64,000 bases of DNA, from contig NZ_CP013979.1 of assembly GCF_001660485.1 (NCBI RefSeq), positions 868,001 to 932,000 on the forward strand, written 5' to 3'. Shown here in pieces: positions 45,101-51,205 of the stretch. The first letter of the stretch is position 1; each line of letters begins with the position of its first letter. The DNA comes from Agromyces aureus. GTDB lineage: Bacteria > Actinomycetota > Actinomycetes > Actinomycetales > Microbacteriaceae. The position numbers and the translations under genes are program-made. Under the pieces are notes generated by a model. The model did not search any database and was not told the DNA's origin. It saw nothing but the letters and a program-made list of their open reading frames with translations.

Positions 45101-45379
45101 ACCGACACCGATGCGTCACCGACCGACAACGACGCACAGGGAATCTGGATGGTGGCCGCCGCGGGGCCCGGCCCTGGGCCGGACCCGGATCCCGACCCCG
45201 ATCCGAGCTCGGACCCGGGCGACGATGGCGCCTCGGCCACCGACGGTGATTCCTCTTCCGGCGACCTCGCGGCGAGCGGCGTGGATCCAGCTCACGCGAT
45301 CGCACTGGCGGCCCTCCTCCTCTGCGGCGGGGGACTTCTGCTCACGTCACGGCTCAAAGGAAGACACGCGAGGCGCTGA
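42128..45379 (+). CDS. Large beta-helix surface protein with LAASG-type sorting signal
   Basis: This 1083-residue secreted protein starts at ATG 42128, after GAGGGGGC. Signal peptide at about residues 15-45 (GAVIGALLGAALVGGSAAA); Pro/Asp-rich linker; right-handed parallel beta-helix from about 100 to 760 with many repeats of the type GVxVTGxxTGIxLxxxxxxxVxxxTVxG (pectate-lyase-like fold); a DUF11-like domain (GVGDLASWTLTPTNEGPRAVPSGWSITQLLP); a GPGPDPDPDPDPSSDPGDDG linker; and the terminus LAASG, a hydrophobic stretch and RLKGRHARR. That end fits a class E-type sortase signal (LAxTG in high-GC actinobacteria), with Ser for Thr. It probably binds or degrades glycans at the cell wall; no catalytic residues were identified. 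No sortase is in the window. Confidence 0.82.
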   Translation: MTDGRRNPRRGRWGAVIGALLGAALVGGSAAAVPTFAAPAVAGPVHALIDPDDPDTGDPPPPDDSPVPEGLDEPAPVPDETIEEFPPPDGLGVVQNANALPIAWIGTPDERPDDAALVTLQTALNTVPVGGTVSFDPNDYAFTGALLVSREATLDSSADSTLFSRFTVSGGGIRLADDVEIGIASTGAIVTVTAAGAVLEDVTIRNPNAVARPTGIQLAAGLTGVVVDGFTMDGGGQPSSYGINLTTGAATVNDADLSGVATGIMATAAATTSDIVITGGTIIASTSGISLGTATEPEVTGVAVTGPEGTGTGIDLANSSGAVVDLVTVNGFSRGIGTGTANTGAGATITDATIAGASREGIALGATTDPVVLRADVTGTGTAQSTGILVFKATNARVESPTVTGMMYGITTHLLNTGAGPVITAPRVTAFGAITLGSTQGARVSDAVLDAGTWGENGTGINLVNAGRVTVERETATGFLYAIGSQSSMDPESDRVDITITDITAVGPELASSGVYLLSAENATITDVDATITGAALVIHQSVGVQAQDIVVHGREGPTSVTGSAILRAYGSQGVHVDRASIDAGSYGFFYSGSAGATVTNATVANVVERALYGRSVSDLDVSASTFTSNAAVGVFVVTTPENGISHDIVVHDNLMTDNGGGIGVLQGTTAVQILRNTASGQPDFVTAGGAHDLLVAENTVDQSDEAVAITVAPLWEDGAQPGSYSSSGVRVQGNTFSGGGTWIASGTADPAAPDAARRSLRDPVLATGNVFPADSTAVQTYANAVVGEDTADDLAARVLPVDGPVAVDARDYDDPNDWGSECRATGFLDGDPYYAGDGAAVYELSEAPVLYPMNCIDLSLAHVMGVPDDAVLGVGDLASWTLTPTNEGPRAVPSGWSITQLLPDTVELVSMSGAGYSISGTTAVAGGEIPPGADGSALEVTVRIVSIPADTTSMRAVAYVAPAGTADVDGDGFDDVIFERLNPLVVPTLDTDTDASPTDNDAQGIWMVAAAGPGPGPDPDPDPDPSSDPGDDGASATDGDSSSGDLAASGVDPAHAIALAALLLCGGGLLLTSRLKGRHARR

Positions 45380-45678
45380 GAACAGCCCGAGCATCGGATC
45401 CTCGACGCGTATTCGCGCGCAGCTCCCTGAACGTTGCCACGCGGCGCTTGGCTATCGATCTGCGAGTGTGCGGAGATTCATGGAAGGCCGAGCATTTGCA
45501 TCGAGCGGTCTGGGACGGCTGATCTCGTGCTGCCCGCGGAGTCGCGAATGCGCCCGCGCCCGGTCCATTTCTTGACGTCGCGCAAGCCCATCCGTTTGCG
45601 GGCGACGGGCGGGGATCTGTTGACTCCTCTAGGCCCCTGCGGATGATCGATTCAACCCAGCGACGACTTGCGGATCGG
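45380..45678. other. Low-GC gap between surface protein and toxin-antitoxin genes
   Basis: About 300 bp with lower G+C than its surroundings and no convincing gene. The best small candidate is a minus-strand 37-codon ORF at 45478-45591 (starts MGLRDVKKWTGRGRIR, ends MQMLGLP) without ribosome site or known family. The composition suggests imported or decayed sequence. Confidence 0.45.
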
Positions 45679-45702
45679 AGTGGTACGATAAGTGGTACCA
45701 CT
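45679..45702 (+). promoter_or_regulatory. Operator of the yefM-yoeB module
   Basis: AGTGGTACCACT (45691-45702) is a perfect 12-bp palindrome and AGTGGTAC also occurs at 45679-45686, one turn upstream. GGAGG of the antitoxin follows at 45705. Autoregulation by the antitoxin-toxin complex on such sites is normal for this class. TACGAT (45684-45689) may be the -10. Confidence 0.65.
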
Positions 45703-45713
45703 TTGGAGGCATG

Positions 45714-45962
45714 ATGGCTATCACGACAAGCGAAGCGCGCCGCGATCTCTTCGGCCTGATCGAGCGAGTGAACCTCGATCAGACCGAGGTCGAGATCACG
45801 TCGAAGCGGGGCTCCGCAGTGCTCATGTCGAAGGACGAGTACGACTCCCTCGTCGAGACAAGCTATCTCTTGCGCTCCCCTGAGAACGCGCGGCGGCTCC
45901 TCAGCGCCATGGAGCAGGCTCGAGCAGGCGACGTCGTCGAGCACGAACTCCTCGAGTCTTGA
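45714..45962 (+). CDS. yefM: YefM/Phd-family antitoxin
   Basis: This 82-residue protein has the Phd/YefM DNA-binding fold, AITTSEARRDLFGLIERVNLDQTEVEITSKRGSAVLMSKDEYDSLVETSYLL, then a charged C-terminus that would cap the toxin (ARAGDVVEHELLES). Two adjacent ATGs exist; 45714 has workable spacing (4 nt) from GGAGG, while 45711 is only 1 nt away. Its stop overlaps the toxin start (TTGA). It should neutralise YoeB and repress the operon at the adjacent palindrome. Confidence 0.88.
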   Translation: MAITTSEARRDLFGLIERVNLDQTEVEITSKRGSAVLMSKDEYDSLVETSYLLRSPENARRLLSAMEQARAGDVVEHELLES

Positions 45963-46225
45963 GTGACCGGAACCTGGCGTGGTCTGTCGAAGGCTGGGAG
46001 GACTATCTCTATTGGCAGACCCAAGATCGTCGAACACTCAAGCGGATCAACACGATCATCGCCGACATTCTCCGAGACGACCCCTTCGAGGGCATCGGAA
46101 AACCCGAGCCCCTGAAGCATGCCCTGGCCGGAGCGTGGTCACGGCGAATCGACGAGGCCAACCGTCTCGTCTACATTGCCGATGAACGGTACGTCACGGT
46201 CCTGCAAGCCCGTTATCACTACTGA
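45959..46225 (+). CDS. yoeB: YoeB-family mRNA interferase toxin (TTG start)
   Basis: This 88-residue RelE-superfamily toxin cuts mRNA at the ribosome. Alignment by eye with E. coli YoeB retains the active-site residues Glu50 (GKPEPLKH), Arg69 (ANRLVY) and the C-terminal His87-Tyr88 (RYHY). WSRRIDEANRLVYIAD and GWEDYLYWQTQDRRTLKRIN are family hallmarks. The only usable start is TTG 45959, overlapping the antitoxin stop by 4 nt, so translation depends on the antitoxin. It appears functional. Confidence 0.9.
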   Translation: MSDRNLAWSVEGWEDYLYWQTQDRRTLKRINTIIADILRDDPFEGIGKPEPLKHALAGAWSRRIDEANRLVYIADERYVTVLQARYHY

Positions 46226-46241
46226 CGAATCCTGTTTCACT

Positions 46242-46275
46242 GGGACCTGCTCCTTTTCGGGACCTGCTCCTTTTC
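46242..46275. repeat. Perfect 17-bp tandem duplication at the edge of the recombinase remnant
   Basis: GGGACCTGCTCCTTTTC occurs at 46242-46258 and again immediately at 46259-46275, the second copy running into the recombinase stop codon. Such a duplication at a gene-remnant border may be an end of the former mobile element or a recombination product. Confidence 0.7.
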
Positions 46276-46675
46276 AGCGTTTGATCTCGGCCCGTGCGTG
46301 ACGCTGGACGGTCCTGTAGACCGTAGATCGCGCGACGTTGAACAGCTCGGCGAGCTCGGTTGTGGTGTGAGCGCCGGCGTGGTGGAGCTCCATCAGATGG
46401 CGTTGCTGCGGAACGGAAAGCTTTGGTTGTTTGCCGCGAAGGCGGCCCTTGGCTTTCGCTACCTGCATGCCTTCACGAGTTCGGGCCCTGATCAGGTCGG
46501 ATTCAAATTCAGCGACCATTGCGAGCACGTTGAACAGCAGTCGTCCAACAGGGTCGAGTGGGTCGTGGACAGAGCCTCCGATGCTGAGTTTGACGTGCTT
46601 GGCGGTGAGCTCGTCGACGATGTCCTTCGCGTCGCGGAGTGATCGTGCCAGCCGGTCGAGCTTCGCAACGACGCC
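46274..46675 (-). pseudogene. Serine recombinase (resolvase/invertase) C-terminal remnant
   Basis: About 133 codons remain: GVVAKLDRLARSLRDAKDI, LFNVLAMVAEFESDLIRARTREGM and the C-terminal HTH (LSVPQQRHLMELHHAGAHTTTELAELFNVARSTVYRTVQRHA). The N-terminal 60 or so residues with the catalytic Ser are gone. At 46675/46676 the sequence switches directly to the inside of scoA on the other strand. It is therefore not an active enzyme but marks a past element insertion followed by deletion. Confidence 0.82.
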
Positions 46676-46990
46676 GAGTTCGACGGTCGGAGCTACGTGC
46701 TCGAGCGGGGCATCGTCGCCGACCTCGCCCTCGTGCGTGCGCACCGGGCCGATGCCGAGGGCAACCTGGGCTACCGCCTCGCCGCGCGGAACTTCAACCC
46801 GCTCGTCGCCACGGCGGGGCGACTCACCATCGCCGAGGCCGAAGAGGTCGTCGACGGATACCTCGACCCCGACGGCGTGACGACCCCCGGCGTCTTCGTG
46901 CAGCGCGTCGTCGCGGTGGTCGACCACGTCAAGCACATCGAGCAGCGCACCGTGCGGGTGCGAAAGGAGGCGACGCATGTGGACGCGTGA
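46676..46990 (+). pseudogene. scoA: 3-oxoacid CoA-transferase subunit A, 5'-truncated
   Basis: Only the last 104 or so codons of a roughly 230-residue subunit remain, from EFDGRSYVLERGIVADLALVRAH through GNLGYRLAARNFNPLVATAGR and [11 protein letters not shown] to the stop. The N-terminal half with the CoA-binding glycine motif is missing and replaced by the recombinase remnant. A GTG at 46697 is the first possible start but has no ribosome site. It overlaps scoB by 14 bp, as in intact operons. The enzyme moved CoA from succinyl-CoA to acetoacetate or a related acid; without this half, subunit B should have no partner from this locus. Confidence 0.82.
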
Positions 46991-47621
46991 CGAGATGGCC
47001 GCGATCGCGGGCCGCGACCTCGAGGACGGCCAGTACGTGAACCTCGGCATCGGGATCCCGACGCTCGTCGCCAACCACCTGCCCGACGGCGTCTCGGTGA
47101 CCCTGCAGAGCGAGAACGGCATCCTCGGCATGGGGCCGTTCCCCTTCGAGCGCGAAGAGGACGCCGACCTCATCAACGCGGGCAAGCAGACGGTCACGCT
47201 CGCCCCCGGCGCGAGCGTCTTCGACTCGGCCACCTCGTTCGCGATGATCCGGGGCGGGCACGTGCAGACCGCGATCCTCGGCGCGCTGCAGGTCTCGCAG
47301 CTCGGCGACCTCGCCAACTGGACGATTCCCGGCCGGCTCGTGAAGGGCATGGGCGGGGCGATGGACCTCGTCGCCGGCACGCCCCACGTCATCGTGCTCA
47401 CCGAGCACGTGGCGAAGGACGGCGCGCCGAAGATCGTCGAGACGTGCGACCTGCCGCTGACCGGCGTCGGCGTCGTCGACCGCATCATCACCGATCGTGC
47501 GGTGTTCGACGTGCGCGACGACGGACTGCACCTGATCGCGCTCGCACCCGGCGAGACGGTCGAGGGCCTCCGAGCGACGACGGGAGCGCCGTTCGAGGCG
47601 GGCGCCTTCGGCGACGGGTAG
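46977..47621 (+). CDS. scoB: 3-oxoacid CoA-transferase subunit B
   Basis: This 214-residue protein is intact and carries the catalytic Glu46 in [10 protein letters not shown], which forms the covalent CoA thioester. Other landmarks are [52 protein letters not shown] and [20 protein letters not shown] precedes ATG 46977. The acid (acetoacetate, 3-oxoadipate or other) cannot be told. Because the subunit A gene is truncated and the operon promoter seems lost, it may be on the way to decay or use a subunit A from elsewhere. Confidence 0.9.
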   Translation: MWTRDEMAAIAGRDLEDGQYVNLGIGIPTLVANHLPDGVSVTLQSENGILGMGPFPFEREEDADLINAGKQTVTLAPGASVFDSATSFAMIRGGHVQTAILGALQVSQLGDLANWTIPGRLVKGMGGAMDLVAGTPHVIVLTEHVAKDGAPKIVETCDLPLTGVGVVDRIITDRAVFDVRDDGLHLIALAPGETVEGLRATTGAPFEAGAFGDG

Positions 47622-47658
47622 GCGCGGGGAGGCGTCGGCGCGGCGGCCTGGGCGCGAG

Positions 47659-48636
47659 TCAGCCCCGCAGCACCTCGGCGAAGCGGTCGAGCTCGCCGAG
47701 CCGGTCGTCGCCCACGGGCGTGAGCACGACCGTCGTCGCGCCGGCGGCGAACCGCGCGTCCAGGCGCTCGCGCACCTGCTCGGCCGTGCCCGCGAGCGAG
47801 AGCTCGGCGACCCACTCATCGGGCAGCCGCTCGGCGAACTCCTCGGGCGAGGCGCAGCCCGCGCGCAGGCGTGCGAACTCCTCGGCGAACGGCTGCCCCA
47901 CGAGGTGCGGCGCCCAGTCGGGCTCCCCGTACCACGCGAGACCCGGGCGCACCCGAGCGAGGGCGGCCCGCGGGTCGGCGTCGACCGCCGCGACGTCGTA
48001 CGTGACGACGCGGCGAGGCGCGGCATCCGTCGCCACGCCCTTCATATGCTCGATGGCGGCCGCGATGTACGGCGGCGCGGCCGGTTCGGCGAGCACCACG
48101 CCATCGGCGGTCGCACCCGCCACCGCGAGCGACTTCGGGCCGCGCACGCCGAGCACCACGGGCGGCACCGAGGTCGCAGGCTCGACGAGCTGCACGCCCT
48201 CGACGTTCACGTAGGTGCCGGCAGCGGGGCCGGGCTCGCCGCGGAGCAGCGTGCGCACCGCGGTCGTGTACTCGCCGAGCAGGGTCAGCGGGCTCTTCGG
48301 CCACGCGCCGACCTGCCGCATCCAGACGGGCATGCCGTGCCCGATGCCCGCGACGAACCGATCGGGGAACATCAGCGCGAGCGTGTTGAGCTCCATCGCC
48401 GTGAACGCCGCGTTGCGCGCGCCGGCGGGCAGGATGCCCACGCCCACGGTGATGCGCTCGGTCGCCGCGAGCACGGCGCCCGTCTGGGCGAGGCCGCCGC
48501 GGAATCCCAGGTCCTCGACGAGCCACACCTCGTCGAAGCCGAGCTCCTCGGCACGCCGCGCATACGGCAGCACCTGTTCGACGGGAAGGTCACGGGGCAG
48601 GAGGACGCCGACGCCGGCGGCACGGGGAGCGTTCAC
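47659..48636 (-). CDS. LLM-class flavin-dependent oxidoreductase
   Basis: This 325-residue luciferase-like TIM-barrel enzyme uses FMNH2 or F420. Diagnostic segments are AAGVGVLLPRDLPVEQVLPYARRAEELGFDEVWLVED, TERITVGVGILPAGARNAAFTAMELNTLALMFPDRFVAGIGHG and GATADGVVLAEPA. The start is GTG 48636, after GGAAGG. The substrate is unknown; Microbacteriaceae have many such paralogues. It is a single gene on this strand. Confidence 0.86.
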   Translation of the reverse strand: MNAPRAAGVGVLLPRDLPVEQVLPYARRAEELGFDEVWLVEDLGFRGGLAQTGAVLAATERITVGVGILPAGARNAAFTAMELNTLALMFPDRFVAGIGHGMPVWMRQVGAWPKSPLTLLGEYTTAVRTLLRGEPGPAAGTYVNVEGVQLVEPATSVPPVVLGVRGPKSLAVAGATADGVVLAEPAAPPYIAAAIEHMKGVATDAAPRRVVTYDVAAVDADPRAALARVRPGLAWYGEPDWAPHLVGQPFAEEFARLRAGCASPEEFAERLPDEWVAELSLAGTAEQVRERLDARFAAGATTVVLTPVGDDRLGELDRFAEVLRG

Positions 48637-48693
48637 GGTTCCATCCTTCCAGAGGTGTCGTCGGTGCGCCCCGGAGGTGTCGTCGGTGCGCCG

Positions 48694-48699
48694 TAGGAT
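48694..48699 (+). promoter_or_regulatory. -10 element for a leaderless leader-peptide mRNA
   Basis: TAGGAT lies exactly 6 nt before the GTG of the hydrophobic leader peptide, the spacing expected when transcription begins at the start codon. Confidence 0.55.
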
Positions 48700-48705
48700 C
48701 GACCG

Positions 48706-48756
48706 GTGTCGTCCCTCGTCCTCGTCCTCGTCCTCGTCATCGTGATCCTGCTCTGA
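48706..48756 (+). CDS. Leaderless 16-residue Leu/Val/Ile leader peptide
   Basis: GTG to TGA reads MSSLVLVLVLVIVILL; 13 of 16 residues are Leu, Val or Ile, encoded largely by a CTCGTC repeat. TAGGAT 6 nt upstream suggests a leaderless start. The stop lies 2 nt before the ATG of the pentapeptide-repeat gene, which itself lacks a ribosome site, so the leader may deliver ribosomes by termination-reinitiation. The product could be a tiny membrane peptide or have no role. The call rests on position and coding potential only. Confidence 0.5.
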   Translation: MSSLVLVLVLVIVILL

Positions 48757-48758
48757 CC

Positions 48759-49418
48759 ATGGCCAAGCCGGCTCGCACGATCGCCCCGCGCCTCGACCGC
48801 ATCCTGCTGCCCGACCTCGACGAGGCGGATGCCGCGGTGCTGGTGCCAGGCGCAGACCTCGAGGGCGTCAGGGTCGCCGGTGGCGACCTCTCCGAGCGCG
48901 ACCTCACCGGCATCCGCCTGCGGGAGGTCGAGATCGTGGGCGTCTCGGCTCACGACGTGCACCTGCGCGGCGCCGACATCGCCGAGACGGTGTTCGACCG
49001 GTGGGATGCGCCCGTGCTGCGAGCTCCGCGCGCGACCCTGCGCGATTTCGTCGTCTCGAACTCGCGCATCGGGTCGGTCGAGTTCTACGAGAACACCTGG
49101 CAGGCGGTGCACTTCGTCGGCTGCAATCTCGGGTTCGTGAACCTCCGCGGCGCGACCCTGCGCGACGTGCGGTTCACCGACTGCACGGTCGACGAGCTCG
49201 ACCTCGGCGGGGCGCGGGTCGAGCGGCTGGCCTTCACCGACTCCGATGTGCGCACGCTCGACGTCACGGGCGCCAGGCTCGCCGACGCCGACCTTCGGGG
49301 GCTCGATCTCGACGTGACCGGGGTCGAGGGCCTGCGCGGCGCGACCATGGACGAACTGCAGGTCGCCCTCATCGCGACCAGGCTGGCCGAGCACCTCGGC
49401 ATCCGCATCGTCGGCTGA
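48759..49418 (+). CDS. Pentapeptide-repeat protein
   Basis: This 219-residue protein is a right-handed quadrilateral beta-helix of A(D/N)Lxx-type repeats, seen as ADLEGVRVAGGDLSERDLTG, LRGADIAETVF, CNLGFVNLRGATLRDVRFTDCTVDELDLGGA and GARLADADLRGLDLD. A short helical cap ends it. Relatives such as Qnr/MfpA mimic DNA and guard gyrase, but most have unknown roles and nothing here shows gyrase binding. ATG 48759 has no Shine-Dalgarno sequence; translation is likely coupled to the upstream leader peptide. Confidence 0.82.
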   Translation: MAKPARTIAPRLDRILLPDLDEADAAVLVPGADLEGVRVAGGDLSERDLTGIRLREVEIVGVSAHDVHLRGADIAETVFDRWDAPVLRAPRATLRDFVVSNSRIGSVEFYENTWQAVHFVGCNLGFVNLRGATLRDVRFTDCTVDELDLGGARVERLAFTDSDVRTLDVTGARLADADLRGLDLDVTGVEGLRGATMDELQVALIATRLAEHLGIRIVG

Positions 49419-49523
49419 ATCCGCTGCCGCCCGGCCTCCTGAGACGCACGAACCAATAGGCTGAGAGATGCGCCCGCCGGTGCCTCCAACCGTGTCGGGT
49501 CGCCCGCGAAAGGACGCCCCCTG

Positions 49524-50423
49524 ATGCTGTATTCCCAGACCCCTGCCGCCGAGAAGCGCCGCCTGTTCCGCGAACGGCTCGCCACGGGTGAGCTGCTGCG
49601 GTTCCCCGGCGCGTTCAACCCGCTGTCGGCACGGCTCATCGAGCGCAAGGGGTTCGAGGGCGTCTACATCTCGGGTGCGGTGCTCGCCGCCGACCTCGGC
49701 CTGCCCGACATCGGCCTGACGACCCTCACCGAGGTCGCCGGCCGCGGCCAGCAGATCGCGCGCATGACCGAGCTGCCGGCCATCATCGACGCCGACACCG
49801 GGTTCGGCGAGCCGATGAACGTGGCGCGCACGATCCAGACCCTCGAAGACGCCGGCATCGCGGGCGCCCACATCGAAGACCAGATCAACCCGAAGCGGTG
49901 CGGACACCTCGACGGCAAGCAGGTCGTCGACGCGAACACCGCAATCAAGCGCATCCGGGCTGCGGCCGACGCCCGTCGCGACCCGAACTTCCTCATCATG
50001 GCGCGCACCGACATCCGTGCCGTCGACGGGCTGGAGGCCGCGGTCGACCGGGCGAAGTCGCTCGTCGACGCCGGCGCCGACGCGATCTTCCCCGAGGCGA
50101 TGCGCGATCTCAGCGAGTTCGAGGCGATCCGCAACGCCGTCGACGTGCCGATCCTCGCCAACATGACCGAGTTCGGCAAGAGCGACCTGTTCTCGGTCGA
50201 CCAGCTGCGCGACGTCGGCGTGAACATCGTGATCTGGCCGGTCTCGCTGCTCCGCCTCGCCATGGGCGCCGCCGGCCGCGGACTCGACACGATCATCGAC
50301 GAGGGCCACCTCACGTCGAAGCTCGGCGAGATGCAGCACCGCGCCGACCTCTACGAGCTGCTCGACTACGAGGCCTACAACCACTTCGACCAGGACGTGT
50401 TCAACTTCGAGATCACGCGCTGA
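49524..50423 (+). CDS. prpB: Methylisocitrate lyase (PrpB-like), isocitrate lyase superfamily
   Basis: This 299-residue TIM-barrel lyase splits 2-methylisocitrate to pyruvate and succinate in propionate breakdown. Landmarks are FPGAFNPLSARLIERKGFEGVYISGA, the metal-binding IIDADTGFG, HIEDQINPKRCGHLDGK with the catalytic Cys in KRCGH, and MARTDIRAVDG. The length matches PrpB rather than the longer glyoxylate-cycle isocitrate lyase. AAAGGA precedes the ATG, and TAGGCT near 49457 is a possible -10. No prpC or prpD lies in the window, so the rest of the pathway must be elsewhere. Confidence 0.88.
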   Translation: MLYSQTPAAEKRRLFRERLATGELLRFPGAFNPLSARLIERKGFEGVYISGAVLAADLGLPDIGLTTLTEVAGRGQQIARMTELPAIIDADTGFGEPMNVARTIQTLEDAGIAGAHIEDQINPKRCGHLDGKQVVDANTAIKRIRAAADARRDPNFLIMARTDIRAVDGLEAAVDRAKSLVDAGADAIFPEAMRDLSEFEAIRNAVDVPILANMTEFGKSDLFSVDQLRDVGVNIVIWPVSLLRLAMGAAGRGLDTIIDEGHLTSKLGEMQHRADLYELLDYEAYNHFDQDVFNFEITR

Positions 50424-50448
50424 GGTCTCGCGCCGATCGGGTACTGCG

Positions 50449-50522
50449 GATGTCGCGGCGAACGGATGTCGCGGCGAACGATGTCGCGATGAACGATGTC
50501 GCGATGAACGATTGTCGCGATG
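50449..50522. repeat. Five 15-bp tandem units between convergent genes
   Basis: GATGTCGCGGCGAAC appears at 50449 and 50465 (one extra G between), then GATGTCGCGATGAAC at 50480 and 50495, and a partial fifth unit at 50510. They fill the space between the prpB stop and the GAP-family gene stop. There are no spacers, so it is not a CRISPR array. Confidence 0.8.
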
Positions 50523-50523
50523 G

Positions 50524-51192
50524 TCAGAACCGGCTGAGGCCGCTGCCGAGCACCACGACGCCGATCATCAGCAGGATCGCCGAGCCGACGATGCCGTTGT
50601 TGCGTGCCAACCACTCCTGCGCGGCGACCAGCCTGGGCTCCATGCGATGGGGAGCCGCGAGCGTGAGGATGATCGGCACGGCGACCGTCGACGCCGAGAT
50701 CACCGCGTAGACGCCGATCGCGATCGCCGAGTCGGCGACGTCGAGGTTCTCGGCTCGGATGGCGAGGCCGGCCGCGATCGCGAGCAGCAGGGCCTTCGGC
50801 CGCACGTTGAGCAGGAGTGCGAAGCCGACGGCCGACCAGCGCCCCAGGCGATCGAGCCCGCGGAGCCAGGCCGGCAGGTCGGTGCGGTCGGTGTGCCGGG
50901 ATCGCACCCACGACACGATGGCGACGACGATCAGGGCGAGGCCGATGACGACCTCCCATGCGCCGATCGCGGTGTTCGGGCGCAGGCCGAGGCCCGGTGT
51001 CGGGATCAACTGGGCGAAGATCGTGCAGGCGGTCACCACGATCAGCAGTCCGGCGACCCAGCCGATGAGGAATGGCAGCGCCGTGCGCGACCGGTTCGCC
51101 GACAGCAGCAGCACGATGGTGGCCATGATCGGCACGGTGCTGAGCGCCATCGCGATCGCGATCGGGAGCAGGTGGCCGATGGCGGCGAGCAT
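50524..51192 (-). CDS. GAP-family (Sap/LysE-like) membrane protein
   Basis: This 222-residue protein of about six spans has LPIAIAMALSTVPIMATIVLLLSANRSRTALPFLIGWVAGLL and WSAVGFALLLNVRPKALLLAIAAG, which match the mycobacterial GAP/Sap proteins linked to glycolipid export within the LysE-like superfamily. Cargo unknown. It starts 13 bp after the AI-2E-family gene stop on the same strand, so the two may be an operon. Confidence 0.8.
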   Translation of the reverse strand: MLAAIGHLLPIAIAMALSTVPIMATIVLLLSANRSRTALPFLIGWVAGLLIVVTACTIFAQLIPTPGLGLRPNTAIGAWEVVIGLALIVVAIVSWVRSRHTDRTDLPAWLRGLDRLGRWSAVGFALLLNVRPKALLLAIAAGLAIRAENLDVADSAIAIGVYAVISASTVAVPIILTLAAPHRMEPRLVAAQEWLARNNGIVGSAILLMIGVVVLGSGLSRF

Positions 51193-51205
51193 CGTCGAGT
51201 GAGCC

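Noticed and set aside
45478..45591. Minus-strand 37-codon ORF in the gap before yefM
   Set aside because: No Shine-Dalgarno sequence, no recognisable family and no coding bias strong enough to call it a gene.
46242..46275. Tn3-type terminal inverted repeat
   Set aside because: The 17-bp units are direct, not inverted, and do not resemble the known GGGG-starting Tn3 ends.
46298..46642. Plus-strand ORF opposite the recombinase remnant
   Set aside because: It is the complement of a clear recombinase C-terminus. The product has no family resemblance.
48706..48756. Classical attenuator leader for branched-chain amino acid synthesis
   Set aside because: No ilv or leu gene follows and no terminator/antiterminator pair is seen before the pentapeptide-repeat gene. 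Kept only as a possible leader peptide.
50449..50522. CRISPR array
   Set aside because: Units are 15 bp and contiguous, with no spacers and no cas genes nearby.
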